Positions 53,270 to 62,331 of a DNA stretch of 64,000 nt are shown one piece after another; position 1 is the first letter of the stretch, and each line of letters starts with the position of its first letter. Origin of the DNA: Streptococcus sp. SPS1. Its GTDB lineage: Bacteria > Bacillota > Bacilli > Lactobacillales > Streptococcaceae. The DNA lies in contig NZ_JAQFJG010000010.1 in the NCBI RefSeq assembly GCF_030439915.1, positions 1 to 64,000 on the forward strand. The letters run 5' to 3'. The notes under the pieces are model-generated. The model ran no database searches and was not told where the DNA came from. It was given only the letters and a program-made list of their open reading frames with translations. The translations under genes were made by a program, and so were the position numbers.

Positions 53270-53281
53270 CTCCTCTTACTT

Positions 53282-53310
53282 TTGTCAAAAAGCGAAAAAA
53301 ATGCTACAAT
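53282..53310 (+). promoter_or_regulatory. ppaC promoter
   Basis: TTGTCA (53282-53287), a 17-bp spacer ending TGC, and TACAAT (53305-53310), 29 bases before the ATG. Confidence 0.75.
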
Positions 53311-53339
53311 AAAGAGAATAAACAAAATGAGGTATTATC

Positions 53340-54275
53340 ATGTCTAAGATTCTAGTATTTGGTCACCAAAATCCAGACTCAGATGCCATCGGGTCATCTG
53401 TAGCTTTTGCCTACCTTGCAAAAGAAGCTTACGGTTTGGATACGGAAGCTGTTGCCCTTGGAACTCCAAATGAAGAAACAGCCTTTGTCTTGAACTATTT
53501 TGGTGTGGAAGCACCGCGTGTTATCACTTCTGCTAAAGCAGAAGGTGCAGAGCAAGTTATCCTGACTGACCACAATGAATTCCAACAATCTGTATCAGAT
53601 ATCGCTGAAGTAGAAGTCTATGGTGTGGTGGACCACCACCGCGTGGCTAACTTTGAAACTGCAAGCCCACTTTACATGCGTTTGGAGCCAGTTGGGTCAG
53701 CTTCTTCAATCGTTTATCGTATGTTCAAAGAACATGGTGTAGCTGTGCCTAAAGAGATTGCTGGTTTGATGCTTTCAGGTTTGATTTCAGATACTCTTCT
53801 TTTGAAATCACCAACAACACACCCAACAGATACAGTCATCGCTCCAGAATTGGCTGAATTAGCTGGTGTAAACTTGGAAGAGTATGGTTTGGCTATGTTG
53901 AAAGCTGGTACAAACTTGGCTAGCAAATCTGCTGAAGAATTGATTGACATCGATGCTAAGACTTTTGAATTGAACGGAAATAATGTCCGTGTTGCCCAAG
54001 TGAACACAGTTGACATCGCTGAAGTTTTGGAACGTCAAGCAGAAATTGAAGCTGCAATGCAAGCTGCTAACGCAGCAAACGGCTACTCTGACTTTGTCTT
54101 GATGATTACAGATATCATCAACTCAAACTCAGAAATCTTGGCTCTTGGTGCTAACATGGACAAGGTCGAAGCGGCTTTCAACTTCAAACTTGAAGACAAC
54201 CACGCCTTCCTTGCTGGTGCCGTTTCACGTAAGAAACAAGTGGTACCTCAATTGACTGAAAGCTTTAATGCTTAA
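53340..54275 (+). CDS. ppaC: Manganese-dependent inorganic pyrophosphatase
   Basis: A 311-residue family II pyrophosphatase of the DHH superfamily: [15 protein letters not shown] (metal His and Asps), the DHH motif [11 protein letters not shown] (about 96-106), and C-terminal [13 protein letters not shown] with phosphate-binding Arg-Lys-Lys. Hydrolyses pyrophosphate and needs Mn2+ or Co2+. ATG 53340 has SD aatgaggtatt. Own promoter and terminator. Confidence 0.97.
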   Translation: MSKILVFGHQNPDSDAIGSSVAFAYLAKEAYGLDTEAVALGTPNEETAFVLNYFGVEAPRVITSAKAEGAEQVILTDHNEFQQSVSDIAEVEVYGVVDHHRVANFETASPLYMRLEPVGSASSIVYRMFKEHGVAVPKEIAGLMLSGLISDTLLLKSPTTHPTDTVIAPELAELAGVNLEEYGLAMLKAGTNLASKSAEELIDIDAKTFELNGNNVRVAQVNTVDIAEVLERQAEIEAAMQAANAANGYSDFVLMITDIINSNSEILALGANMDKVEAAFNFKLEDNHAFLAGAVSRKKQVVPQLTESFNA

Positions 54276-54324
54276 GATTTTGAGTGTTAATTCAAATTAG
54301 AACAGGCTAGTTTGCCTTATATCG

Positions 54325-54349
54325 AAAGGAGTTTCGGCTCCTTTTTTTC
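54325..54349 (+). terminator. ppaC terminator
   Basis: aaaggag (54325-54331), loop tttcgg, then ctccttt and a T-run. Confidence 0.85.
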
Positions 54350-54383
54350 TAGGAGTGAAGCACGTTAGAAAATGGAGATTTGA

Positions 54384-54485
54384 TACTCAATGAAAATCAA
54401 AGAGCAAACTAGGAAGCTAGCCGCAAGCTGTACTTGAGTACGGTAAGGCGACGCTGACGTGGTTTGAAGAGATTTTCGAAGAGTA
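54384..54485 (-). repeat. BOX element fused to the start of a gene
   Basis: tactcaatgaaaatcaaaga to agattttcgaagagta, boxC-boxA, leftward. The last base (A of gagta) is the first base of the ATG of the next gene. The gene's SD-like gaagag and all DNA upstream of the start therefore lie in the BOX. Confidence 0.9.
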
Positions 54486-54979
54486 TGATTTTTGTGAGAG
54501 ATGAGTCAGATATAGGACAGGCTATCCAGATTTCAACAGGTAACTATAGCCATGTTGCCATTTATTTGGATGGGATGATTTATCATGCTAGTGGAAAATT
54601 TGGTGTTATCTGTCAAGAACCAGCAGATTTCTTTGAGTCCAATCATTTGTACGATCTTTATATCTACCCAGAAATGGATATCCAGTCGGTGAAGGAAAAA
54701 GCTTGCAAACATCTTGGAGCACCTTATAATGCTTCTTTCTATCCAGATGGAGCTGGTTTTTACTGTTCCCAGTATATGGCAGAAATTCTCCCCATTTTTG
54801 AAACCATTCCCATGAAATTTGGGGATGGGGAGCAGGAGATTAGTGATTTTTGGAGAGAGTATTATAGAGAACTAGGTCTGCCTGTTCCTCTGAACCAAGC
54901 TGGGACCAATCCCAGTCAATTGGCAGCATCGCCTCTGTTAGAAAGTAAAGAAAGGAATCTTCATGATTCAGATTTTTAA
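54485..54979 (+). CDS. YiiX/NlpC-P60-like permuted papain-fold hydrolase
   Basis: A 164-residue protein of the YiiX/YebB type: GNYSHVAIYLDGMIYHASG (catalytic His), LGAPYNASFYPDGAGFYCSQYM (catalytic Cys in FYCSQ). Such circularly permuted NlpC/P60 enzymes act on amide or lipid substrates; the target here is unknown. No signal peptide. ATG 54485 is formed at the end of a BOX element, so that repeat supplies the upstream control. An in-frame TTG at 54464 lies inside BOX and is not favoured. It overlaps the DUF1803 gene by 17 bases. Confidence 0.8.
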   Translation: MIFVRDESDIGQAIQISTGNYSHVAIYLDGMIYHASGKFGVICQEPADFFESNHLYDLYIYPEMDIQSVKEKACKHLGAPYNASFYPDGAGFYCSQYMAEILPIFETIPMKFGDGEQEISDFWREYYRELGLPVPLNQAGTNPSQLAASPLLESKERNLHDSDF

Positions 54980-55613
54980 TCCATCTCGTTTGACGAGACA
55001 GCCATTTTTTGGAGAATTGATCCGCTATCTGGACCAGCATGATGATGTGATTTTACGGGAAATTAAGGCCAAGTTTCCAGATGTAGCAGTTGACAAACTC
55101 ATGGAAGAGTATATAAAGGCTGGCTTGATTCTACGGGAAAATAAGCGTTATTACCTCAATCTTCCTATGCTTGAGTCACTTGATAGTCTCGAACTGGATC
55201 AAGAGATTTTTGTCAAAGAAGATAGTCAGGTCTATCAAGCCTTGTTGGAGCAGAGTTTTGAGACGGAGTTGCGCAATCAAACTAATGCAGCTATTTTAGT
55301 TGAAATGACGGACTTTGCGCGAACTAAAATGACTCTTTCCAATTATTTCTACAAGGTCAAACATCAGTATCCTTTGACAGAAAAACAGCAGGAGCTCTAT
55401 GACATTTTGGGAGATGTCAATCCTGAGTATGCTCTCAAGTATATGACGACTTTTTTGTTGAAATTTCTCAAAAAAGACCAGCTTATGCAGAAACGCCGTG
55501 ATATCTTTGTGGACAGTTTAGTTGTCCTAGGTTATATTATCCAAAATGAAGATGGAAAGTATGAGTTGGCTGTCGATTTTGATAAGGACAGATTAACTTT
55601 CTACTTGGCATGA
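54963..55613 (+). CDS. DUF1803 family protein
   Basis: A 216-residue soluble protein of a streptococcal/lactococcal family (MIQIFNPSRLTRQPFFGELIRYLDQHD...). The N-terminal third resembles a winged-helix fold (DVILREIKAKFPDVAVDKLMEEYIKAGLILRENKRYY, by its ends). Function unknown. ATG 54963 has SD aaaggaat and overlaps the YiiX-like gene, so both are translated together. Confidence 0.8.
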   Translation: MIQIFNPSRLTRQPFFGELIRYLDQHDDVILREIKAKFPDVAVDKLMEEYIKAGLILRENKRYYLNLPMLESLDSLELDQEIFVKEDSQVYQALLEQSFETELRNQTNAAILVEMTDFARTKMTLSNYFYKVKHQYPLTEKQQELYDILGDVNPEYALKYMTTFLLKFLKKDQLMQKRRDIFVDSLVVLGYIIQNEDGKYELAVDFDKDRLTFYLA

Positions 55614-55714
55614 TTTCTTGTTTCTGAGCACATTGTTTGACTTTCCTTAGTATTCGGTATAAACTATATGTAACCGGTAACACATATCGGAATAAAACTA
55701 AAGGAGACAATCAT

Positions 55715-55906
55715 ATGTCACTTGAAAACAAATTGGAACAAGCAACAGGCGCTATCAAAGAAGGATTTGGTAAAGTTACTGGGGATAGCAAAACTGAAGT
55801 AGAAGGTGCTGTAGAAAAGACAGTTGCTAAGGCAAAAGAAGTAGTTGAAGATGCTAAAGGTGCTGTAGAAGGTGCCGTTGAAGGTTTGAAAAACGCTTTT
55901 AAATAA
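55715..55906 (+). CDS. CsbD family stress protein
   Basis: A 63-residue hydrophilic, Lys/Glu/Ala-rich helical protein ([23 protein letters not shown]...), matching the CsbD family of general-stress proteins of unknown mechanism. ATG 55715 has SD taaaggaga; the open frame reaches 55637 but only this start gives the family N terminus. A TATAAA-like box near 55659 (ggtataaac) may be its promoter. Confidence 0.88.
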   Translation: MSLENKLEQATGAIKEGFGKVTGDSKTEVEGAVEKTVAKAKEVVEDAKGAVEGAVEGLKNAFK

Positions 55907-55916
55907 AGATAGAAAA

Positions 55917-55948
55917 AATCAAGGGTTTCATTTCCCTTGATTTTTTAC
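55917..55948. terminator. Bidirectional terminator between csbD-like and murE genes
   Basis: aaatcaaggg (55917-55926) pairs with cccttgattt (55935-55944), with T-runs on both strands (ttttt on plus, tttttct on minus). Confidence 0.9.
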
Positions 55949-55952
55949 TATC

Positions 55953-57398
55953 TTATAAATAATTTTCTGCGACAGCTGCATCTCCTGGATAGGCTTCTTT
56001 CTTGCCTTGGACGATTTGGTAGCAATCAGCTCCCTTACCAGCAATAATGACAGCATCTAATTCTTGATTTGTGATAGCCATAGCTGCCTTGATGGCCTCT
56101 TGGCGATCCGCAATTTTTTCAACAGGATGATTGATGTAGCTACTGATTTCATCTGCAATGACCATTGGGTCTTCATAGTTGGGGTCATCAGCAGTCAGAA
56201 AGACTTGAATTTCAGGATGTTGATTAAGGAGGAGGCCAAAGTCCTTACGACGGCTTTCTCCCTTGTTTCCTGTCGAACCCAGAACCAGAGCAATTTTTCC
56301 AGTTTGATGAGTTTCAACCACATTGATGAGTTTTTTCAGACTATCCCCATTGTGGGCGTAGTCGATGAAGACCTTGGCTCCATTTTTCTGAGTGAGGACT
56401 TCCATGCGACCAGGAACGCGGGTTGCAGCGATTCCTTTTTTGATGTCCTCAAGACTAGCTCCGAGACGGAGGCAAGCAAGCCCAGCAGCAACGGCATTTT
56501 CTTGGTTGAAGTGACCAATCAGTTGGATATCATAGTCACTAGCCAGTTTACCCGTAGCTGAAAAGCTAAAGGCTTTGGAATTCTTGATTTGGTTGCTCGA
56601 CTGACTACCGTAGAAATCATGGTCTTGATCTGCCACTTGTTCTTTCAAGACAGAAAAGTGGTCCATGTCACTGTTAATGATGACTGCTCGGCTATTTTTC
56701 ATCAAGAGACGCTTGTGGTAGAAGTAGTCTTCAAAGCTAGGGTGTTCAATCGGGCCGATATGGTCTGGACTGATATTGAGGAAAACTCCCACATCAAAGG
56801 TTAGACCATAGACACGTTTGACCAGATAGGCTTGACTGGAGACCTCCATGATGAGGTGGGTACGGTTATTTTGCACGGCTTGATTCATCATGTCAAAGAG
56901 GTCAATGCTTTCAGGGGTTGTCAACGCTGACTTAAAGAAAGTCTTGCCATCTAGAGTTGTGTTCATAGTCGACAACATTGCAGGTCGGTGACTTTGAGAT
57001 AAGATGTTGTAAGCGAAATAGGCTGCTGTTGTCTTACCCTTAGTACCAGTAAAGGCAAGGAGTTTGAGTTTTTCCTGTGGATTTCCATAAAATTCCATAG
57101 CTACCAAACTCATGACTTTCTTGATATCACTGACGATGATAGCAGGAATACCAACCTCATAGTCCTTTTCAGCCACATACCAACCGAGGCCTTGAGAGAT
57201 AGCTGAAAGCAGAAATTCCTTCTTAAAGGCAGCACCCTTGACGAAAAAGAGGCTCTTTTCTTTAGCCTTGCGACTGTCATAGCAGATGGTGTCAAATACG
57301 ACATGACTGTAGTTGTAGTGATAGTGTCCTTGGTCGATAATCTCGCGGAAGAGACCATCTTTCTTTAATATATCTAATACGGTTTCAATCTTAATCAT
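55953..57398 (-). CDS. murE: UDP-MurNAc-L-Ala-D-Glu:L-lysine ligase MurE
   Basis: A 481-residue Mur ligase adding the third stem-peptide residue. ATP loop [26 protein letters not shown] and MEVSSQAY substrate motifs, [11 protein letters not shown], and the specificity motif DDPNYEDP, which marks lysine rather than diaminopimelate (DNPR) addition. It acts in the cytoplasm on the wall precursor. ATG 57398 on the minus strand has gaaagt before it and TACAAT (57411-57406) as a likely -10. Divergent from the MurJ-type flippase gene, so two wall-precursor genes share one control region. Confidence 0.96.
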   Translation of the reverse strand: MIKIETVLDILKKDGLFREIIDQGHYHYNYSHVVFDTICYDSRKAKEKSLFFVKGAAFKKEFLLSAISQGLGWYVAEKDYEVGIPAIIVSDIKKVMSLVAMEFYGNPQEKLKLLAFTGTKGKTTAAYFAYNILSQSHRPAMLSTMNTTLDGKTFFKSALTTPESIDLFDMMNQAVQNNRTHLIMEVSSQAYLVKRVYGLTFDVGVFLNISPDHIGPIEHPSFEDYFYHKRLLMKNSRAVIINSDMDHFSVLKEQVADQDHDFYGSQSSNQIKNSKAFSFSATGKLASDYDIQLIGHFNQENAVAAGLACLRLGASLEDIKKGIAATRVPGRMEVLTQKNGAKVFIDYAHNGDSLKKLINVVETHQTGKIALVLGSTGNKGESRRKDFGLLLNQHPEIQVFLTADDPNYEDPMVIADEISSYINHPVEKIADRQEAIKAAMAITNQELDAVIIAGKGADCYQIVQGKKEAYPGDAAVAENYL

Positions 57399-57503
57399 AC
57401 TTTCTATTGTAAACCGAAAGTCGTAAATTTACAAGTAACAAGGAAAAGTTTATAATGGAAGATAAGGAGTTTTTCCTAGTTATCAAAATTGAATGAGGAA
57501 TCT

Positions 57504-59126
57504 ATGTCGCACGAAAACAATCACCAGCAGGCCCAGATGTTACGGGGGACTGCTTGGTTAACGGCTAGTAACTTTATTAGTCGCCTACTCGGGGCTATTT
57601 ATATTATTCCATGGTACATCTGGATGGGGTCTTATGCGGCTACGGCAAATGGTCTCTTTACCATGGGTTACAATATCTATGCTTGGTTCTTGCTGGTTTC
57701 AACAGCAGGGATTCCAGTTGCGGTGGCCAAGCAAGTTGCCAAGTATAATACCATGCGAGAAGAGGAGCATAGCTTTGCCCTGATTCGGAGCTTTTTAGGA
57801 TTTATGACAGGACTAGGCCTGGTTTTTGCTTTAGTCTTGTATGTCTTTGCTCCTTGGCTAGCAGACTTGTCGGGTGTAGGCAAAGACTTGATCCCAATCA
57901 TGCAAAGCTTGGCTTGGGGAGTCTTGATTTTCCCATCTATGAGTGTTATCCGAGGATTTTTCCAAGGAATGAATAACCTCAAACCTTATGCCATGAGCCA
58001 AATCGCTGAGCAGGTCATTCGTGTTATCTGGATGCTCTTAGCAACCTTTATCATTATGAAGCTCGGTTCAGGAGATTACCTAGCAGCCGTTACCCAATCG
58101 ACCTTTGCGGCCTTTGTCGGCATGGTAGCTAGTTTTGCAGTTTTGGTCTATTTCCTTGCTCAAGAAGGTTTACTCAAAAGAGTCTTTGAAACGAGGGATA
58201 AGATTAACAGCAAGCGTCTTTTGGTTGATACCATTAAGGAAGCTATTCCTTTTATCTTGACAGGGTCTGCCATCCAGCTTTTCCAGATTCTGGATCAGAT
58301 GACCTTTATCAATAGTATGAGTTGGTTTACCAACTACAGCAACGAGGACTTGGTTGTCATGTTTTCTTATTTCTCAGCCAATCCTAATAAAATCACTATG
58401 ATTTTGATTTCTGTAGGGGTTTCAATTGGGGGTGTCGGTTTACCACTTTTGACGGAAAACTATGTCAAGGGGGACTTGAAGGCAGCTTCTCGTCTCGTTC
58501 AGGACAGCATTACCATGCTTTTTGTATTCCTGCTACCAGCAACGGTTGGAGTGGTTATGGTAGGAGAACCTCTTTATACAGTCTTTTATGGCAAGCCAGA
58601 TAGTTTGGCTATGGGCTTGTTTGTCTTTGCAGTTTTGCAGTCTACTATTTTAGGCTTGTACATGGTCTTGTCTCCAATGCTTCAGGCCATGTTCCGCAAC
58701 CGCAAGGCAGTTCTCTATTTTATCTATGGTTCCATTGCCAAGCTGGTCTTGCAAATACCTACCATTGCTCTCTTCCACAGTTATGGTCCTTTGATTTCCA
58801 CAACCATCGGTCTTATCATTCCTAACGTCTTGATGTATCGGGACATTTGTCAAGTAACCGGTGTCAAGCGCAAGGTGATTTTGAAGCGAACCATTTTAAT
58901 CAGTTTGTTGACCCTTGTTATGTTCATCGGTGTCGGTGCCATCCAGTGGATTTTAGGATTTGTCTTCCAACCAAGTGGACGTTTGTGGAGCTTCCTTTAT
59001 GTAGCCCTTGTAGGTGCCATGGGTGGAGGAGTTTACGGAGTCATGAGTCTCCGTACCCGTTTGTTAGATAAGGTGATTGGAAAAGCCCAAGCAGATCGCT
59101 TGCGAGCAAAATTAAAAATTTCTTAA
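57504..59126 (+). CDS. ytgP: MurJ/YtgP-type lipid II flippase
   Basis: A 540-residue polytopic protein of the MOP exporter superfamily with about 14 helices: GTAWLTASNFISRLLGAIYIIPWYIWMG (helix 1), RGFFQGMNNLKPYAMSQIAEQVIRV, and ISVGVSIGGVGLPLLTENYV. YtgP homologues in streptococci replace MurJ and are taken to flip lipid-linked wall precursor. ATG 57504 has SD atgagga; TTG 57489 is an in-frame alternative. Divergently paired with murE, which supports a peptidoglycan role. Confidence 0.88.
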   Translation: MSHENNHQQAQMLRGTAWLTASNFISRLLGAIYIIPWYIWMGSYAATANGLFTMGYNIYAWFLLVSTAGIPVAVAKQVAKYNTMREEEHSFALIRSFLGFMTGLGLVFALVLYVFAPWLADLSGVGKDLIPIMQSLAWGVLIFPSMSVIRGFFQGMNNLKPYAMSQIAEQVIRVIWMLLATFIIMKLGSGDYLAAVTQSTFAAFVGMVASFAVLVYFLAQEGLLKRVFETRDKINSKRLLVDTIKEAIPFILTGSAIQLFQILDQMTFINSMSWFTNYSNEDLVVMFSYFSANPNKITMILISVGVSIGGVGLPLLTENYVKGDLKAASRLVQDSITMLFVFLLPATVGVVMVGEPLYTVFYGKPDSLAMGLFVFAVLQSTILGLYMVLSPMLQAMFRNRKAVLYFIYGSIAKLVLQIPTIALFHSYGPLISTTIGLIIPNVLMYRDICQVTGVKRKVILKRTILISLLTLVMFIGVGAIQWILGFVFQPSGRLWSFLYVALVGAMGGGVYGVMSLRTRLLDKVIGKAQADRLRAKLKIS

Positions 59127-59145
59127 AAAAATAATTTATAAATAA

Positions 59146-59198
59146 AATGAATAAGTTGAGTTTTTTAAAAATCAAAACACTCTCTTATTCATTTTTTA
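59146..59198 (+). terminator. Terminator after flippase gene
   Basis: aaaatgaataag (59146-59157) and cttattcatttt (59185-59196) form a perfect 12-bp stem with a 27-base loop that itself can pair (gttttttaaaaatcaaaac), followed by tt. Confidence 0.75.
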
Positions 59199-59272
59199 TT
59201 GTTAGAATTGAATATGAAATGTAAAACAGAGAATAAATAACGAAAGTAATTGAATTTTATGTCAAAAAACAC

Positions 59273-59301
59273 TTGACTAAAAAGTAGTTAGTTTGTATAA
59301 T
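59273..59301 (+). promoter_or_regulatory. aliB promoter
   Basis: TTGACT (59273-59278), a 17-bp spacer and TATAAT (59296-59301). A short dyad (tagttag) overlaps the spacer. Confidence 0.8.
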
Positions 59302-59333
59302 AAAACAAATATTTAAATCAGGAGGTTCTGGAG

Positions 59334-61292
59334 ATGAAAAAGTCTAAAGCCAAGTATGCAGCACTTGCAGGTGTCGTGTTAAGTGCAGGTATTTTATTAA
59401 GCGCGTGTGGAAATTCTAGCACAGCATCAAAAACATACAATTATGTTTACTCAAGTGATCCATCTAGTTTGAACTATCTAGCAGAAAACCGTGCAACAAC
59501 AAATGATATTGTGACCAACCTGGTAGATGGTCTTATGGAAAATGACCAATATGGGAACTATGTTCCATCCTTGGCTGAGGATTGGACTGTTTCTAAGGAC
59601 GGTTTAACCTATACCTACAAACTTCGTAAGGATGCTAAGTGGTTTACTTCTGAGGGAGAAGAATATGCACCTGTAACTGCTCAGGATTTTGTAACCGGTT
59701 TGCAATATGCAGCTGATAAAAATTCAGAAGCCTTGTATCTAGTGCAGGACTCTGTTGCAGGTTTGGATGACTATATCACTGGGAAAACAAGCGACTTTTC
59801 AACTGTCGGAGTCAAGGCACTTGATGACCAAACGGTTCAATACACCTTGGCTCGACCAGAACCTTACTGGAACTCAAAAACAACCTCAACCATTCTTTTC
59901 CCAGTCAATGCAGATTTCTTGAAATCAAAAGGGGATGATTTTGGGAAGGTAGACCCTGCTAATATTTTGTACAGTGGACCTTTCTTGATGAAAGCTTTTG
60001 TTTCAAAATCTGTCATCGAATACAAGAAAAATCCTAACTACTGGGATGCTAAAAATGTCTTTGTAGATGATGTCAAATTGACCTACTATGATGGTAGTGA
60101 CCAAGACGCTCTTGTTCGTAACTTTACAGACGGAGCCTATAGCTACGCTCGTCTCTATCCGAATAGTTCAAGTTATGAAGGAATTAAAGAAAAATACAAA
60201 GATGATATCGTCTATAGCATGCAAGATGCCACTTCTTACTTCTTAAACTTTAATCTGGATAGACAATCTTATAAATTCACTTCCAAGACAAGTGATGCTG
60301 AAAAGAAATCGACTCAAGAAGCGGTTCTTAATAAAAACTTCCGTCAAGCTATTAATTTTGCCTATGATCGGACAGCTTACGGGGCTCAATCTCAAGGAGA
60401 AGATGGTGCAACTAAGATTTTGCGTAACTTGGTTGTTCCTCCAAACTTCGTAAGTATCAAGGGAAAAGACTTTGGTGAAGTAGTGGCTTCTAAGATGGTC
60501 AATTATGGTAAGGAATGGCAAGGAATCAACTTCGCGGATGCCCAAGATCCATACTACAATCCAGAGAAAGCCAAAGCCAAATTTGCAGAAGCTAAGAAAG
60601 AATTAGAAGCTAAGGGGGTAACATTCCCTATCCACTTAGATAAAAATATAGAGTTGACCAATAAGGCTGAAATTCAAGGAATCAATTCCATGAAGCAATC
60701 AATTGAGTCTGTCTTAGGTGCAGAAAATGTTGTGATTGATGTCCACCTACTTTCTACAGAGGACTATGATAGTTCAGGTTATCTAGCTCAAACAGCTGCG
60801 CAAAAAGACTACGATCTCTACAATGGTGGTTGGAGTGCGGACTATCTTGATCCATCTAGCTATCTTGATATCTTTAGTGTCAAGAATGGTGGGGTTCTAC
60901 AAAATCTTGGACTAGAGCCTGGTGAAGCCAATGACAAGGCTAAGGCGGTTGGACTGGATGTCTATACTCAAATGTTGGAAGAAGCTAATAAGGAGCAAGA
61001 CCCAGCCAAACGTTATGAGAAATATGCTGATGCCCAAGCTTGGTTGGTGGATAGCTCTCTAGCAATTCCAAATGTTTCACTTGGTGGAACACCAACATTG
61101 AGAAAAATCGTTCCTTTCTCAACACCATATTCATTGGCTGGTAATAAAGGGGTTGAATCCTATAAATACCTCAAATTACAAGATAAGACAGTCACAACAG
61201 ACGAATATGAAAAAGCCAAAGAAAAATGGCTGAAAGAAAAAGAAGAATCCAATAAAAAAGCCCAAGAAGAATTGGCAAAACATGTCAAATAG
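59334..61292 (+). CDS. aliB: Oligopeptide-binding lipoprotein AliB-like
   Basis: A 652-residue SBP family 5 lipoprotein. Lipobox LLSAC with Cys25 after a signal peptide (YAALAGVVLSAGIL). Peptide-binding signatures: NYVYSSDPSSLNYL, YKLRKDAKWFTSEGEEYAPVTAQDFVTGLQYA (by its ends), and PYWNSKTTSTILFPVN. Highly charged Lys/Glu C terminus. It delivers peptides to the Ami oligopeptide permease, feeding amino-acid supply and sensing peptides from neighbours. Encoded alone (no permease genes nearby), as for aliB. ATG 59334 has SD aggaggttctg. Confidence 0.92.
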   Translation: MKKSKAKYAALAGVVLSAGILLSACGNSSTASKTYNYVYSSDPSSLNYLAENRATTNDIVTNLVDGLMENDQYGNYVPSLAEDWTVSKDGLTYTYKLRKDAKWFTSEGEEYAPVTAQDFVTGLQYAADKNSEALYLVQDSVAGLDDYITGKTSDFSTVGVKALDDQTVQYTLARPEPYWNSKTTSTILFPVNADFLKSKGDDFGKVDPANILYSGPFLMKAFVSKSVIEYKKNPNYWDAKNVFVDDVKLTYYDGSDQDALVRNFTDGAYSYARLYPNSSSYEGIKEKYKDDIVYSMQDATSYFLNFNLDRQSYKFTSKTSDAEKKSTQEAVLNKNFRQAINFAYDRTAYGAQSQGEDGATKILRNLVVPPNFVSIKGKDFGEVVASKMVNYGKEWQGINFADAQDPYYNPEKAKAKFAEAKKELEAKGVTFPIHLDKNIELTNKAEIQGINSMKQSIESVLGAENVVIDVHLLSTEDYDSSGYLAQTAAQKDYDLYNGGWSADYLDPSSYLDIFSVKNGGVLQNLGLEPGEANDKAKAVGLDVYTQMLEEANKEQDPAKRYEKYADAQAWLVDSSLAIPNVSLGGTPTLRKIVPFSTPYSLAGNKGVESYKYLKLQDKTVTTDEYEKAKEKWLKEKEESNKKAQEELAKHVK

Positions 61293-61304
61293 GGATTTTT
61301 CAAG

Positions 61305-61339
61305 AAAAACGATGGTTTCTAAGGAAGCTGTCGTTTTTT
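61305..61339 (+). terminator. aliB terminator
   Basis: aaaaacga (61305-61312) pairs with tcgttttt (61331-61338), followed by t-rich sequence. Confidence 0.75.
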
Positions 61340-61375
61340 AATAGAATGATGGTAAATTTGGAAGAAAAGTGCATA

Positions 61376-61478
61376 TACTCAATGAAAATCAAAGAGCAAA
61401 CTAGGAAGCTAGCTGCAGGCTGTACTTGAGTACGGCAAGGCGAAGCTGACGTGGTTTGAATTTGATTTTCGAAGAGTA
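61376..61478 (-). repeat. BOX element (boxA-boxC)
   Basis: tactcaatgaaaatcaaaga to tttgattttcgaagagta, leftward. It shares the extra tttgaa with the copy at 39833-39935. The rest of the 61293-61711 gap holds the aliB terminator, an extended -10 (tgttataat, about 61509-61517) and a dyad near 61648-61680; no gene was seen. Confidence 0.9.
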
Positions 61479-61711
61479 TTACATTTTTTAGATTGTTTAT
61501 TAGATGTATGTTATAATGAATATAACAAAAACGTGAGACGATATTTTCGAAAATCGACCCAATGTTGATTGAAGTATGCACATGCTAGGATGATTTAATA
61601 GGAGGGATGCTGTCTACTGGAAAAGTAAGATAAAATGTAACTAATGATAAGTTCTTCTTTGAGTGAAGAGTTCTTATCTACCTATTTACTAATCGTTATG
61701 GAGGTATCATC

Positions 61712-62167
61712 ATGGGCGCTATTATGGAGTTTGCAACAGAAAAACAGATTGAATCATTTCTCTCAACTTGCCACATTGAAGGGCAAAAGAATTTTCTGAT
61801 GGCTTTCAAGAAAAAGACATGGTTGAAATCCTTTATTGATTTTTTCATTATAGGTGGTTCCTACTATGTTCAGTCGAGTGTGAAGCCTAAGATTCTGGCA
61901 TTCACACCTAAGGGAATCTACTTGATGGACATCAGTGATGTAACAGAAAATCGTTCTAATCAAGTCGTAGAGATGCCTTGGAATCAAGTTAAAGATTTTA
62001 CTTATAAGCCAGTCTTGAATACAGTTAGGCTGAACTGGAACTATCAAAATGAAGCCTATATTTTTTCCGTGGATGTCGGTCAGCTTAGTCAGCGTGTGGG
62101 GCAGTATCAATTTAACAAAGAGCATTATGACTATTTAGCCCAACAGGATTTCTTTCGGTCTAAGTAA
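61712..62167 (+). CDS. Conserved hypothetical protein, PH-like
   Basis: A 151-residue protein. A hydrophobic centre (WLKSFIDFFIIGGSYYVQSS) is followed by strands typical of a small PH-like domain (KILAFTPKGIYLMDI, VEMPWNQVKDFTYKPVLNTVRLNWNY by its ends, AYIFSV). Function unknown. ATG 61712 has SD tggaggt; ATG 61724 is an in-frame alternative. Flanked by BOX upstream and a terminator downstream, so a single-gene unit. Confidence 0.75.
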   Translation: MGAIMEFATEKQIESFLSTCHIEGQKNFLMAFKKKTWLKSFIDFFIIGGSYYVQSSVKPKILAFTPKGIYLMDISDVTENRSNQVVEMPWNQVKDFTYKPVLNTVRLNWNYQNEAYIFSVDVGQLSQRVGQYQFNKEHYDYLAQQDFFRSK

Positions 62168-62187
62168 GGCCTAGCAATCATCGTTAC

Positions 62188-62220
62188 AAAAGAATCTGGA
62201 AGCTTTTCTGGATTCTTTTT
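62188..62220 (+). terminator. Terminator after PH-like gene
   Basis: aaaagaatc (62188-62196) pairs with gattctttt (62211-62219), enclosing a second small hairpin (ggaagcttttc), followed by t-rich sequence. Confidence 0.8.
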
Positions 62221-62296
62221 AGCTTTACTCGATAAGTCTATAGTTTGAAACTATAACTAGCTCTTGAAAAGAAGAAAATGAGTTGATGAAAATAAG

Positions 62297-62305
62297 TGGT
62301 ACAAT
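62297..62305 (+). promoter_or_regulatory. Extended -10 promoter of transsulfuration genes
   Basis: TGG then TACAAT (62300-62305), 26 bases before the ATG at 62332. Confidence 0.6.
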
Positions 62306-62331
62306 AGTTACTATAGATTTGGAGGTATTGT

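Noticed and set aside
61300-61581. Minus-strand open frame of 93 codons after aliB
   Set aside because: Most of its codons come from the BOX element and the aliB terminator; similar false frames arise at other BOX copies (2709-2966, 39784-40008).
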